Positions 9,068 to 17,435 of a DNA stretch of 44,806 bases are shown one piece after another. Source of the DNA: Deltaproteobacteria bacterium (GTDB taxonomy: Bacteria > SAR324 > XYD2-FULL-50-16). Under the pieces are notes generated by a model. That model searched no databases, was not told where the DNA came from, and saw only the letters and a list, made by a program, of their open reading frames with translations. How positions within the stretch are numbered: position 1 is the first letter of the stretch; each line of letters starts with the position of its first letter. The position numbers and the translations under genes are program-made. Where the stretch lies: the NCBI GenBank assembly GCA_018657625.1, contig JABHWU010000138.1:1-44806 (forward strand), read 5' to 3'.

Positions 9068-10708
9068 ATGAATTGGAATCGGTTAACAAGATTTATTCAA
9101 TCTACAATACTGAAACAACTTTTAATACTGGGCAGTTTTTTCGTGTTGAGTATTAATTCTGCTTTTTGTGTCGGTATCGACACAATTGCTATTTCTCAGC
9201 AAATTGCCGATTCATTAAAGCGTATTTCAAATGATGAACGATATGCGTCTGTTTCGATTTCACGAATTCAAGGAAATATTGATCAAAATGTTATCAATGA
9301 ATTAATCGATTTCACAAACGTTACCATTGTAAAAAGTCGGGCTTTTAGAGTTATTGATCGATCAAAGCTTAAACTAATTCTCAATGAACAGCAGTTTAGT
9401 CTATCTGGTATGGTCACTAATGATACCTACAAAGAATTAGGTAAGTTGATGGGCGTTGATCTGTTTATCTACGGCCGGGTTTATAATGATGTTATTATTA
9501 TGAAAGCCATTGATGTTGAAAGTTCTGCCATTGCCTGGAGTGATGTTTTCCAGATTAGTGATCGGTATTCTCAGGAAACCCTGGCCATTCATGATCTGGC
9601 TGAAAAAGTGATTAATTCTTTACGTTTAAATATTGATTACTTGAAAAATGGAAAGATTCGACAAATCAGTTTTTGGAATATTAATAGTTCCTTTGATTCT
9701 AAATTGGTCATTGATTTTATATCAGACTCTATTACAAAGGATAGGAGTTTTCAAATTATTGATCGGGAAAACCTGGCACTAATTTTAAAAGAACAAAAAC
9801 TAAACTTAGAAAGCGTATTTGATCAGCAAAAAGCAAAAAAAATGGGAGAATTATACGGTATTGACGCTTTTATTTATGGTAATATCACTCAAAAAGCTGA
9901 TGGTCATTTTGCTTCTTTAAAACTTTTAAACATATACAATGGAGCCCTGGATTGGGCTGATGCCATCAAATTTAGTGGACAATTGATGTCAGATACTAAA
10001 GATGATGAAATTGTAGAACAGACTGCTCCTGTCATTAAAAATAGTGAAATGATTACTATTCCCAGTGGTGCTTTTGTTATGGGGCGCAATGAGCCGAATA
10101 AACTATATTATCCGGAGATGCATTTTCGATTAAAATCTTTTAGGATTGACCGGATGGAAGTTTCCAATCTTCAGTATAAATATTTTTCAGACAAATATGG
10201 ACATCGAAAACCAATATCCTGGCCCGGTGGGCAAATACCAAGAGGTATGGAAAATAAACCTGTGACGAGGATAAATTGGTTTGACGCGAAACGTTATTGC
10301 ACCATGATGGGCAAACGATTACCAACTGAGGCTGAATGGGAAAAAGCATTTAGAGGGCCAAATGGCCGCACTTTCCCATGGAATGGGAACCGGTTCCATA
10401 AAAGTTATACCCGTACTCTGGAGTCAGGAAACACATTACCGTTAGATGTCAATACTATGAATTATGACGTTTCACATTACGGTGTAATGCATATGGCTGG
10501 AAATGTCAGAGAATGGGTAGGACCATCTAACAATAGTTTTTTACTTCCTTACAAGGGGTCCAGGGTAAAATATAGTAAATTTGGTAAAGATAAAGCGATT
10601 CGAGGTAGCTCATGGAAACTCTCCAGATCCTATGCAGTGGGTTGGTATCGTAGTAGTAGTCCTGCTAATTATACCTGGGATGAAGTTGGCTTTCGTTGTG
10701 CTAAATAA
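9068..10708 (+). CDS. Secreted protein: two LpoB/CsgG-like repeats plus SUMF1-type domain
   Basis: A signal peptide covers residues 15-35 (hydrophobic run ending SAFCVG). Two related units follow, about 60-165 and 197-305. Each has a FRVIDRSKLKLILNEQ- or FQIIDRENLALILKEQ-type helix, then a (M)GVDLFIYG or YGIDAFIYG strand. This pattern is typical of the LpoB/CsgG family of periplasmic and outer-membrane-associated proteins. Residues 327-545 form a formylglycine-generating-enzyme (SUMF1) fold, from MITIPSGAFVMG through VTRINWFDAKRYC, KRLPTEAEWEKA and HMAGNVREWV to DEVGFRCA. Only C411 and C544 occur in that domain and the paired catalytic cysteines of true FGE are not evident, so it is more likely a binding or structural domain. 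The gene stands alone between convergent neighbours; the substrate is unknown. Confidence 0.85.
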   Translation: MNWNRLTRFIQSTILKQLLILGSFFVLSINSAFCVGIDTIAISQQIADSLKRISNDERYASVSISRIQGNIDQNVINELIDFTNVTIVKSRAFRVIDRSKLKLILNEQQFSLSGMVTNDTYKELGKLMGVDLFIYGRVYNDVIIMKAIDVESSAIAWSDVFQISDRYSQETLAIHDLAEKVINSLRLNIDYLKNGKIRQISFWNINSSFDSKLVIDFISDSITKDRSFQIIDRENLALILKEQKLNLESVFDQQKAKKMGELYGIDAFIYGNITQKADGHFASLKLLNIYNGALDWADAIKFSGQLMSDTKDDEIVEQTAPVIKNSEMITIPSGAFVMGRNEPNKLYYPEMHFRLKSFRIDRMEVSNLQYKYFSDKYGHRKPISWPGGQIPRGMENKPVTRINWFDAKRYCTMMGKRLPTEAEWEKAFRGPNGRTFPWNGNRFHKSYTRTLESGNTLPLDVNTMNYDVSHYGVMHMAGNVREWVGPSNNSFLLPYKGSRVKYSKFGKDKAIRGSSWKLSRSYAVGWYRSSSPANYTWDEVGFRCAK

Positions 10709-10723
10709 AGAGGAGAAAACTTA

Positions 10724-11056
10724 TTATTTTATCTCGAGACTTTGAATATATTTTTTTAAGATCATCTGGATACTGGGTTTAATATCATGGAAGCTAATTC
10801 CAACTTCCCATCCTTCTTCAACTTTTTTATAATGAACCATTTGTGCTTCACATGTAATTTCCATCATTTCTGATTCTATAGGTACTTCAAATAAAAGATA
10901 AAACCGTGAGTGAAATTCAACTTCGGTATTCATCTTACATAGCATACCGGTTTCACTTAAATTGAGGCCTTCACATGCCATGAACTCTTCTTTACCAAAT
11001 GAAATTTCAATCATTTGATGAATCATAAATCGTTTGGCTTTTCTTTGATTATCCAT
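10724..11056 (-). CDS. PilZ-domain protein
   Basis: A single-domain 110-residue protein. R5 and R9 (RKAKR) form the RxxxR motif and NLSETG near residue 30 the (D/N)xSxxG motif by which PilZ domains bind cyclic di-GMP. The beta-barrel part ends in VGISFHDI, also typical. No partner domain is attached, so it probably acts as a small c-di-GMP receptor on an unidentified target. A 12-base perfect inverted repeat lies 40-85 bases upstream of the start. It is convergent with the LpoB/SUMF1 gene, with 15 bases between. Confidence 0.82.
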   Translation of the reverse strand: MDNQRKAKRFMIHQMIEISFGKEEFMACEGLNLSETGMLCKMNTEVEFHSRFYLLFEVPIESEMMEITCEAQMVHYKKVEEGWEVGISFHDIKPSIQMILKKYIQSLEIK

Positions 11057-11096
11057 ATTATATAATAAGTTTAATTTGAATTATAAAAATAGCTGA

Positions 11097-11141
11097 ATCA
11101 AAATATAACAAAGCACTCAAATTGACAATTTATATTTTGAT
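11097..11141. promoter_or_regulatory. Perfect 12-base inverted repeat upstream of PilZ gene
   Basis: ATCAAAATATAA at 11097-11108 is the exact reverse complement of TTATATTTTGAT at 11130-11141, with a 21-base spacer. It lies 41-85 bases upstream of the PilZ start. The position fits an operator or a divergent regulatory site, but no regulator can be named. AT-richness makes chance occurrence less remote than the arm length implies. Confidence 0.4.
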
Positions 11142-11165
11142 ATGAGTGAGATCAGATCGGTGGTA

Positions 11166-11361
11166 AATGCTTAAAGCCATCCTCTCTGAGGATGGTCAGT
11201 GACCAAAGGTTCTGCCAATTGGCTACCTTATAAAAAGCTAAGTGTGTATCGCGGGTCTGTCCTGCTGGAGTATTTAACCACGGACCACACTGAATACACG
11301 GAAAAAAACAGAGATATTAAAATTCAATCACAGAAACACAAAATCCTTCCGTGTTTTCTGT
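11166..11361. repeat. 196-base dispersed repeat, copy A
   Basis: Matches 40130-40326 with about 15 differences over 197 columns, counted by eye. It begins with the hairpin CCATCCTC-TCT-GAGGATGG (perfect 8-base stem) and includes the palindrome GCCAATTGGC and the phrase ACCACGGACCACACTGAATACACGG. A second hairpin-like motif, ACCGTCTCCTTTGAAGACGG at 11404-11423, also appears in the related element at 38585-38676. The full element may therefore run to about 11427. No reading frame is conserved. Confidence 0.75.
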
Positions 11362-11562
11362 TTATTCCGTGAATGCGATATGCCCCTCTGGAGTTAAGAT
11401 AATACCGTCTCCTTTGAAGACGGATTGTTACTTATTTGGCAGGGAAAATATGGCAGATATTTGAAACCTGATGACTATTTACTAAATGTATTAATGACAG
11501 ATTTATGTTTACGTTTATTTTTATATTGCTAAGTAAATCGTTTTTTTGAATTCATGGACACC

Positions 11563-11613
11563 AAACCAAAAAGCCCCAATACTTTCTGAGAAGTATTGGG
11601 GCTTTGGTTTTTT
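11563..11613. terminator. Strong, probably bidirectional terminator
   Basis: A perfect 15-base stem, AAAGCCCCAATACTT at 11570-11584 against 11591-11605, closes on the 6-base loop TCTGAG. A T-rich tail follows on the plus strand and a shorter one on the minus strand. It sits 38 bases past the end of the hsp20 pair and would end that message. Confidence 0.85.
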
Positions 11614-11643
11614 AATTTTGATTTTTATCTTTAAATTTACTGA

Positions 11644-12045
11644 TTAACCGACTTTAATCAATTTAGGTTGCTTTTCAGGTACTTTTGACAAAATCAGCTT
11701 TAAGACACCATCTTCAATAGTTGCCTCAATAGTGGATTGATCAATTTCGTTTGAAAGTTCAAAAGATCTAGTATAATTCCCTAAATTATACTCTGTATAA
11801 ATGGGTTTATAGTCACCGTATTTTGCAGTGTTAATTTGACCGGATATTTCCAAAATATTTTTTTCAAGTTTTACTTTAATTTGGTCCTTATTAACACCGG
11901 GCATATCCATCAAGATTAACAATTCTTTTTGGGTTTCCATAATATCAGTCAATGGAGAATATACTTTACAAGGAATTGTTTGCTCTTTTTTACTTTGAAT
12001 TTCTTTTTTACCTTCAACTGTCATTTCTTTATTTTCTGCTGTCAT
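11644..12045 (-). CDS. Hsp20/alpha-crystallin small heat shock protein (second)
   Basis: A 133-residue ATP-independent holdase. The alpha-crystallin domain starts near residue 38 (ELLILMDMPGVNKDQIKVKL) and ends with the signature ATIEDGVLKLILSKVPE. The N-terminal 30 residues are short, charged and rich in Lys/Glu. The C-terminus has PKLIKVG in place of a clear IxI motif, so higher-order assembly may depend on its partner. An AAGGAGAT ribosome site precedes the ATG. It is the distal gene of a two-gene hsp20 operon, 47 bases after the first. Confidence 0.93.
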   Translation of the reverse strand: MTAENKEMTVEGKKEIQSKKEQTIPCKVYSPLTDIMETQKELLILMDMPGVNKDQIKVKLEKNILEISGQINTAKYGDYKPIYTEYNLGNYTRSFELSNEIDQSTIEATIEDGVLKLILSKVPEKQPKLIKVG

Positions 12046-12092
12046 GATTATCTCCTTATAGTTAAGGTTATTGTTTAATAGTTTAATTAGAA

Positions 12093-12518
12093 TTAGTTTA
12101 CAAAAACTTGTCGGGGTTTATCGGTTTCGGCCCTGGTTAATTCAACAGTTAACACGCCATCTTCCAACTTAGCCTCTACCTTGTCTGGATCAACCTTAAA
12201 AGGTAGTTTCATAGTCCGATCAAAATTATAATCCTTTCTTTCTTTCCGATGAACGCTGGTTTCTTTATCATGAGAAAGTTTTCTTTCACCGGAAATTCTA
12301 AATAGATTGTCTTTAATTTCGATTTTCAAATCCTCTTTAGCTAAACCAGGTAATTCTGAAACCAGGATCAGGTTGTCATCTTTTTTGAATAAATCGATAG
12401 GGGGTGTAACACCAAAACCTGTTGTATCTAAACCAAAATAATTTGCATCTCTAGCGGATTCTACAGCGTCTTGAATTGAGAGTAGTCTTTCGAATGCATT
12501 TGTTAAATTTCCAAACAT
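12093..12518 (-). CDS. Hsp20/alpha-crystallin small heat shock protein (first)
   Basis: A 141-residue small heat shock protein with a hydrophobic N-terminus (MFGNLTNAFERLLSIQDAV), a central alpha-crystallin domain (NLILVSELPGLAKEDLKIEI) and the closing motif AKLEDGVLTVEL. The ATG at 12518 was chosen because GGAGG lies directly upstream; the frame is open four codons further to a TTG, which would place that ribosome site inside the gene. A sigma-54-type promoter lies 55 bases upstream. The two Hsp20 proteins differ in their N-termini and probably form mixed or complementary oligomers; that is inference. Confidence 0.94.
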   Translation of the reverse strand: MFGNLTNAFERLLSIQDAVESARDANYFGLDTTGFGVTPPIDLFKKDDNLILVSELPGLAKEDLKIEIKDNLFRISGERKLSHDKETSVHRKERKDYNFDRTMKLPFKVDPDKVEAKLEDGVLTVELTRAETDKPRQVFVN

Positions 12519-12572
12519 AATAACCTCCAAGTAATAAATTAAAATAAGATTTAAACGAATAGGGTTATATAG

Positions 12573-12588
12573 AGCATCTGCCGTGCCA
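12573..12588 (-). promoter_or_regulatory. Sigma-54-type promoter of the hsp20 operon
   Basis: Read on the minus strand the site is TGGCACGGCAGATGCT. It matches the RpoN consensus TGGCACG-N4-TTGCW at all but one fixed position, including the GG at -24 and GC at -12 with correct spacing. The predicted transcript would start near 12563 and give a leader of about 45 bases before the GGAGG and ATG at 12518. Repeat motifs that could bind an activator lie 95-150 bases upstream of the predicted start. Confidence 0.7.
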
Positions 12589-12657
12589 CAGTTATTTTAG
12601 TTTTAATTTCAAATGACTAAAATTTTAATAAAAAAAATAGGTCAAAATTTTCATTTA

Positions 12658-12715
12658 TATACTTGAAATTCAGGCCAAAAAGATCAAGTGTTACGAACAA
12701 GTATAATTTTTGGCC
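12658..12715. promoter_or_regulatory. Nested inverted repeats, possible activator binding sites
   Basis: Two interleaved inverted pairs are visible: TATACTTG (12658-12665) with CAAGTATA (12698-12705), and GGCCAAAAA (12673-12681) with TTTTTGGCC (12707-12715). A further CAAGTGTT lies at 12685-12692. The cluster lies between the divergent hsp20 and cobQ genes, about 95-150 bases upstream of the predicted sigma-54 start, where enhancer-binding proteins usually bind. A role in cobQ expression is equally possible. Confidence 0.4.
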
Positions 12716-12778
12716 GGATGACAGTTTTTTATGAATTACTTCCAAAATTTTATTTAAAATAAATACCATATAAATCAG

Positions 12779-14287
12779 ATGAATCAACAGAAGAAGGTAG
12801 CTGGAAAATGTATCTCGGTTCTTGGAACAGGCTCTGATGTCGGCAAAAGTATTGTTGCAACCGCAATATGTAGAATATTGAAAAACAAAGGGTATAATAT
12901 TTCACCTTATAAAGCCCAAAATATGTCTAATAACTCTGCCGTTACTGAAGATGGGGGGGAAATGGGGCGCGCGCAGGTTGTTCAGGCACAGGCTTCTAAA
13001 ATTGAACCGACCGTAGATATGAACCCGGTTTTACTGAAACCGTGTTCAGATACCGGATCACAAGTGGTGTTATGTGGAACTGTGATTGGTAATAAAGAAG
13101 CGGGTGACTATTTTAAAGATACTGATTTTTTATTTAAAGAGGCACAAAAGAGCCTTCTAAGTCTTAGAAATAAATATGATATTGTTGTCATGGAAGGAGC
13201 CGGTTCATGTGCAGAGGTTAATTTGTTTGATAGTGATTTTGTTAATTTTAAAACTGCGCTTCAGGCCGATGCCCCGGTAATATTGGTTGCTGATATTGAC
13301 AGGGGTGGTGTCTTCGCCCAAATCATTGGTTCTTTGGCTGTCATTCCTGAAAAGCATAAAAATTTGGTTAAAGGTATCATTGTAAATCGTTTTAGAGGTG
13401 ATCCAAAATTATTTGAAAAAGGGATAGAATATCTTGAGCAAGAAACCAAAATACCAGTTTTAGGGTTAATTCCTTATTATCAGGATATTCAAATTGATTC
13501 TGAAGACGGATTACAGTTAAATCAATTTACAGATCCTAATGAAGTGATAGATAAAAATAAAATAAATGTAGCCGTTATTAAACTGCCGCATATATCCAAC
13601 TTTACGGATTTTGCACCTTTAGAATATGATGGTGGCATTCAGATTCATTACCTTAGTCAATTGCGAAATCTTGACAATTATCAATTGGTTATTCTTCCCG
13701 GAAGTAAGAATGTTCGGGGTGATATTAAATGGTTAAACAGTTCTGGTTGGGCCGGTGAAATTAAAAAGTATGCTAAAGGTAAAGGGCAAATTGGTGGTAT
13801 ATGTGGTGGCTATCAAATGCTTGGGTCTGTCGTTAAAGACCCTCACGGTGTTGAAGGGGAACCTGGAGATATGGAGGCCTTAGATGTTTTTCAGGCTGAA
13901 ACGACATTGTTGGCTGATAAAACCTTAAACCGGTCGGAAGGCGTTTGGTTAGATTTAAATCAAACGGTTTCAGGTTATGAAATACATATGGGGGAAACTG
14001 TTATAAAAGAATCATTTAAGCCAGCGATACAATTTAAGAATAGTGATAAAACTGATGGAATATACCTTGAAAATGGAAAAGTATGGGGAACATATTTTCA
14101 CGGACTATTTAATGATTCCGGTTTTTTTGAGACTTTTTTCAAAAAAATCGACCCCAGTTTTAAAAGTCATCTGGGAGAAGGCACGATTCATCAATTCAGA
14201 TCCAGCCAATACGATTTACTAGCTGAACATTTCTCTAACTATATGGATGTCGATCGAATGATGAAAATAATAGATGAGGGTTTATAA
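12779..14287 (+). CDS. cobQ: Cobyric acid synthase
   Basis: Glutamine-dependent amidotransferase that converts the side chains b, d, e and g of adenosylcobyrinate a,c-diamide to amides in cobalamin synthesis. The N-terminal synthetase domain has a P-loop-like GTGSDVGKS at residues 16-24 and the typical YKAQNMSNNSAV block. The C-terminal class I-like glutaminase domain has GGICGGYQMLG with nucleophile C342, and a later GTYFHGLF. At 502 residues it is full length. No other cobalamin gene is present, and the upstream region shows no recognisable B12 riboswitch. No Shine-Dalgarno sequence is obvious before the ATG. It is convergent with the beta-barrel gene, 25 bases away. Confidence 0.94.
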   Translation: MNQQKKVAGKCISVLGTGSDVGKSIVATAICRILKNKGYNISPYKAQNMSNNSAVTEDGGEMGRAQVVQAQASKIEPTVDMNPVLLKPCSDTGSQVVLCGTVIGNKEAGDYFKDTDFLFKEAQKSLLSLRNKYDIVVMEGAGSCAEVNLFDSDFVNFKTALQADAPVILVADIDRGGVFAQIIGSLAVIPEKHKNLVKGIIVNRFRGDPKLFEKGIEYLEQETKIPVLGLIPYYQDIQIDSEDGLQLNQFTDPNEVIDKNKINVAVIKLPHISNFTDFAPLEYDGGIQIHYLSQLRNLDNYQLVILPGSKNVRGDIKWLNSSGWAGEIKKYAKGKGQIGGICGGYQMLGSVVKDPHGVEGEPGDMEALDVFQAETTLLADKTLNRSEGVWLDLNQTVSGYEIHMGETVIKESFKPAIQFKNSDKTDGIYLENGKVWGTYFHGLFNDSGFFETFFKKIDPSFKSHLGEGTIHQFRSSQYDLLAEHFSNYMDVDRMMKIIDEGL

Positions 14288-14312
14288 TTAAAGATATTTA
14301 TGGAAATATTGG

Positions 14313-15098
14313 CTAATATCGATAATAAGCGCACATACTAACCAGTATTCCGCTAAAATCTAATTCCAGTTCATTACTGGTTGAATCCTGATCGAATGGA
14401 TCGTTATTAGTTGTTGCATAGGCGGTGGTTGATCTAAATTCAAAAATACCACCCCAATCTTCAGCAGCTTTAAGTTGGATACCTAGAACTCTGGAACCTT
14501 GATACCCGGAAAATCTGGTATCATAATGTTTACCTTTTACAGTCGTTGAATCAAATGCGCCGCTAATGATCCCCCAACTAACCCCAACATAAGGTTGATA
14601 TAGACTATCAACAGGGTCCAGAATAAACAGTTTTATAAAGAGAGACCAGAAATGCAAATTCATTTTAACATCCGGAGCTGTAAATTCACCACTTCCCTGA
14701 TAGGTAGTTTCTGAAGTTGCATAGTAATTATGAATCTCCGCCCCCCATGACCATCCTCCTGGAATATCCCAATCCAACTGACTGATTCGGTCCCAGGTTA
14801 TACTTGGTGCGGGGATCTCATAGTCAAGATATGGAATTCCTATAGGTAACTTTTCAGCCATAAGGTAGGTGGATGGTAAAACACCTTCTTGAAATACACC
14901 ATATCCAGTAAATTGATAATAAACAGACTCAACAAATCCATAATTGTATATTCCAAAGGCAATTTGATTGAAGGCCCCTACATTTGCTACTGCAACTGGT
15001 TGTTCCTGTGGCTGGGCTTCCTGAGCATACAGTGTGTTGGTTAAAGCACAGCAAATCCATAATAGTAAAAAGATCCTGGAAAATATATTGCTTTTCAT
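14313..15098 (-). CDS. Secreted protein, probable outer-membrane beta-barrel
   Basis: A 261-residue protein with a clear signal peptide (KSNIFSRIF, a hydrophobic core, cleavage after LYA near residue 25). The mature part is rich in aromatic residues and alternating strands, with blocks such as FIKLFILDPVDSLYQPYVGVSWG and ILVSMCAYYRY at the C-terminus. A terminal aromatic residue is common in outer-membrane barrels. No named family was recognised. It is last in the minus-strand run nikR-murJ-lepB, 32 bases after lepB, and is probably cotranscribed. Confidence 0.65.
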   Translation of the reverse strand: MKSNIFSRIFLLLWICCALTNTLYAQEAQPQEQPVAVANVGAFNQIAFGIYNYGFVESVYYQFTGYGVFQEGVLPSTYLMAEKLPIGIPYLDYEIPAPSITWDRISQLDWDIPGGWSWGAEIHNYYATSETTYQGSGEFTAPDVKMNLHFWSLFIKLFILDPVDSLYQPYVGVSWGIISGAFDSTTVKGKHYDTRFSGYQGSRVLGIQLKAAEDWGGIFEFRSTTAYATTNNDPFDQDSTSNELELDFSGILVSMCAYYRY

Positions 15099-15130
15099 TA
15101 GGTTTTTATCGATTTGCTGTTAATAAATGG

Positions 15131-15754
15131 TTACCGTAAAATAGTTCCAATACGATCTAATCGATAACCGGAAATTAAGCTGCTGTGTGGATTGTGGTTC
15201 CAATAGATAATAGCACCCTTGCCCTGTACTTTTTTCTCCTCCACAAATCCCCAGTACCGGCTGTCTTTTGAATTTCTTCGATTATCACCCATGACAAAAA
15301 TTTTCCCTTCAGGTATTTCAATTTTATTATCCATCGCCACGGTATAAATGGTTTCGTCAAGAAATACAAAAGCCTCTTTTTCAAGTTTTCCATTAATATA
15401 AACATTTTCACCAATCAATTCAATGGTATCTCCTCCGATACCAATTACGCGTTTTATAAAGTTTTTATCAGGATCTTCTGGATAGGGAAAAACTATAATA
15501 TCTCCCCGCTCTACTTTAGATGAAAAAAGCTTGGTATCTGTAAAAGGAACAACTAATCCATAGGCAAACTTATTTACAAAAAGATGATCACCAATTTCTA
15601 TGGTGTGGATCATCGAACCTGTTGGTACACGATAAGGTGCGAATAACCAGGTTCTGAATATTAGTGCGACAATTACTGCAAAAATTAGTGCCTCTACCCA
15701 TTCACGAAGGGATTTATTTTTAATAAAACGTTCCAGGTTAATAATTTTTCTCAT
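15131..15754 (-). CDS. lepB: Signal peptidase I
   Basis: Membrane serine protease that removes Sec and Tat signal peptides. One N-terminal transmembrane segment (residues 19-37) precedes the S26 catalytic domain. The nucleophile is S47 in PTGSMIHT and the general base K101 in NFIKRVIGIGGD. The later box GDNRRNSKDSRYWGF is also conserved. At 207 residues from the ATG at 15754 it is near the normal short length; a TTG four codons upstream is an alternative start. It lies 73 bases after murJ in the same direction. Confidence 0.95.
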   Translation of the reverse strand: MRKIINLERFIKNKSLREWVEALIFAVIVALIFRTWLFAPYRVPTGSMIHTIEIGDHLFVNKFAYGLVVPFTDTKLFSSKVERGDIIVFPYPEDPDKNFIKRVIGIGGDTIELIGENVYINGKLEKEAFVFLDETIYTVAMDNKIEIPEGKIFVMGDNRRNSKDSRYWGFVEEKKVQGKGAIIYWNHNPHSSLISGYRLDRIGTILR

Positions 15755-15827
15755 TTCATTACTCAAAAGTTTAAAATATTTGTTGAAGCTAATACTTAAA
15801 AAATGATTCCCAAAATAGTGAGGAATA

Positions 15828-17411
15828 TTAAACCGTTCTATCCTGCTTCTTTCTTTTTGTAAATATCAGGATTAATTCCATTAATTCAGAGCATTTCAAA
15901 ATATATGCCGGAATGATAAAACAGAGGATACCAATGGAGACATTTAGGGGCAATGTAATCATTAAAGGTAACTTATTCCAGGTGTTAAAAAAGCTTTTAC
16001 AGTAATAGACACCACCAGCCATTATAATGCAGCAAAATAATATTTTAAGAATTTGTTTTATCATTTTTAAACTGATGATTTTTCCAACACCAAATTCATG
16101 AATAAAATACAATAATAGAACTGTTTGAGTAGCTTGGCTGATTGAATTGGCAAGTGCAATACCCAAATGTTTCATTTCCATTGAAAGCCAAAGGGCAATA
16201 ATGATGTTAACAATCATGACTACAAAAGATATCTGTACCATTCGTCTTAAATATCTGGCGGCTTGATAACTGGTTACCAGCAGTCGATTCCAGGAAATAA
16301 AGACTAAACCGATGATATGGTATTTTAAAGCACCAGCCGTCAGTAAAACGGATTTTTGATCGAACAGGCCGCGTTTGTATAGTAAAGAAACGATATCTTC
16401 AGACAATAAATAGGTACCAACAATAATTGGTAAGCTAATAAAGGTTGTCATTCGAAGCGCGAACCGGAGATCAATTGTAATTTGATCAAATTGCTTTTCC
16501 AGAAATAAATTGGAAAACTTTGGAAGGATAACGGTTACAATTGAAATAACAAATATACCTAAAAAAAGTTCCAACAATCGATTACTAAAATTTAGGGAAG
16601 ATATTGCTCCCTCACCTACCGTCGTAGCAATTAAATTGCTGACGATGATATTGATTTGATATATCCCTACGCCAAATATTGTCGGGATAATCAATTTGAA
16701 GGTCTCTGCTAAATGCGGATTCCTAAAATCGACTCCTGTGAACAATCGAAATCCTTTTTTCCTTAAAAAAGGATAATGGAACCCTAGTTGAATCAATCCA
16801 CCAATGATGACCCCCATTGCGAATCCGAAAGTTGGATTAGGTAAGCGGGGAGATAACCAGATAGCGAATCCAATGATACTGATATTTAGCAAAACGGGTG
16901 TCACAGCTGAAACCCAAAATTGAGAAAATGAATTTAAAACACCCTGTCCGATGGCAGCTAATGAAATAAAAACAATATATAAAAACATGAAGCGTGTTAA
17001 AAATATTGTTAAGGATAGGGATTCCTCTTTAAATCCCGGTGCAAAAATGTATTGCACCAACCATGGGGAAAATGCAATGAACAACATACTAAAGATCACT
17101 AATACTAAGGTGGCCATCCAAAAGAAGCTACTGGCATAATTTAAAGCTGATTGTTCTCCTTCTTCTTTTTGAACTTTGCAAAAAACAGGAATAAAAGCAT
17201 TAATCATTACTCCTTCAGCGGTTAGTCGCCGAAATAAATTAGGAAGGCTGAATGCTAATGTAAAAGCGTCATTGTAAAATGAGGTTCCCAAAAATGTTGC
17301 TCTAACAATTTCGCGTATTAATCCCAGAACTCTACTGATGGTTGTTATAAAACTAATAACACCGACTTTTTTAAATAGACTCTTTTTACGGGATAAATCG
17401 GGTGTGCTCAT
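15828..17411 (-). CDS. murJ: Lipid II flippase MurJ
   Basis: A polytopic MOP-superfamily membrane protein of 527 residues with about 14 hydrophobic segments. MurJ moves lipid II across the inner membrane for peptidoglycan synthesis. The N-terminal TTISRVLGLIREIVRATFLG and the downstream AFSLPNLFRRLTAEGVMINAFIPVF blocks are diagnostic. It follows nikR by 24 bases on the same strand and precedes lepB, so a transcript covering regulator, flippase and peptidase is likely. No Shine-Dalgarno sequence stands out before the start. Confidence 0.95.
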   Translation of the reverse strand: MSTPDLSRKKSLFKKVGVISFITTISRVLGLIREIVRATFLGTSFYNDAFTLAFSLPNLFRRLTAEGVMINAFIPVFCKVQKEEGEQSALNYASSFFWMATLVLVIFSMLFIAFSPWLVQYIFAPGFKEESLSLTIFLTRFMFLYIVFISLAAIGQGVLNSFSQFWVSAVTPVLLNISIIGFAIWLSPRLPNPTFGFAMGVIIGGLIQLGFHYPFLRKKGFRLFTGVDFRNPHLAETFKLIIPTIFGVGIYQINIIVSNLIATTVGEGAISSLNFSNRLLELFLGIFVISIVTVILPKFSNLFLEKQFDQITIDLRFALRMTTFISLPIIVGTYLLSEDIVSLLYKRGLFDQKSVLLTAGALKYHIIGLVFISWNRLLVTSYQAARYLRRMVQISFVVMIVNIIIALWLSMEMKHLGIALANSISQATQTVLLLYFIHEFGVGKIISLKMIKQILKILFCCIIMAGGVYYCKSFFNTWNKLPLMITLPLNVSIGILCFIIPAYILKCSELMELILIFTKRKKQDRTV

Positions 17412-17435
17412 ATTTTTAATGTTAGGCGTTTTTAA

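Larger units (their letters stand above)
11057..11643. other. Intergenic stretch with inverted repeat, dispersed repeat and terminator
   Basis: No gene is seen. The stretch contains, in order, an AT-rich inverted repeat (11097-11141), one copy of a 196-base dispersed repeat (11166-11361) with a probable extension to about 11427, and a strong terminator hairpin (11570-11605). Confidence 0.6.

Noticed and set aside
10049..10708. Active formylglycine-generating enzyme
   Set aside because: The fold is present but the paired catalytic cysteines are not evident; only two cysteines occur, in structural-looking positions.
12531..12778. Possible cobalamin riboswitch upstream of cobQ
   Set aside because: The GCCAC string near 12585 belongs to the sigma-54 site of the divergent hsp20 operon; no B12-box or the expected stems are present.
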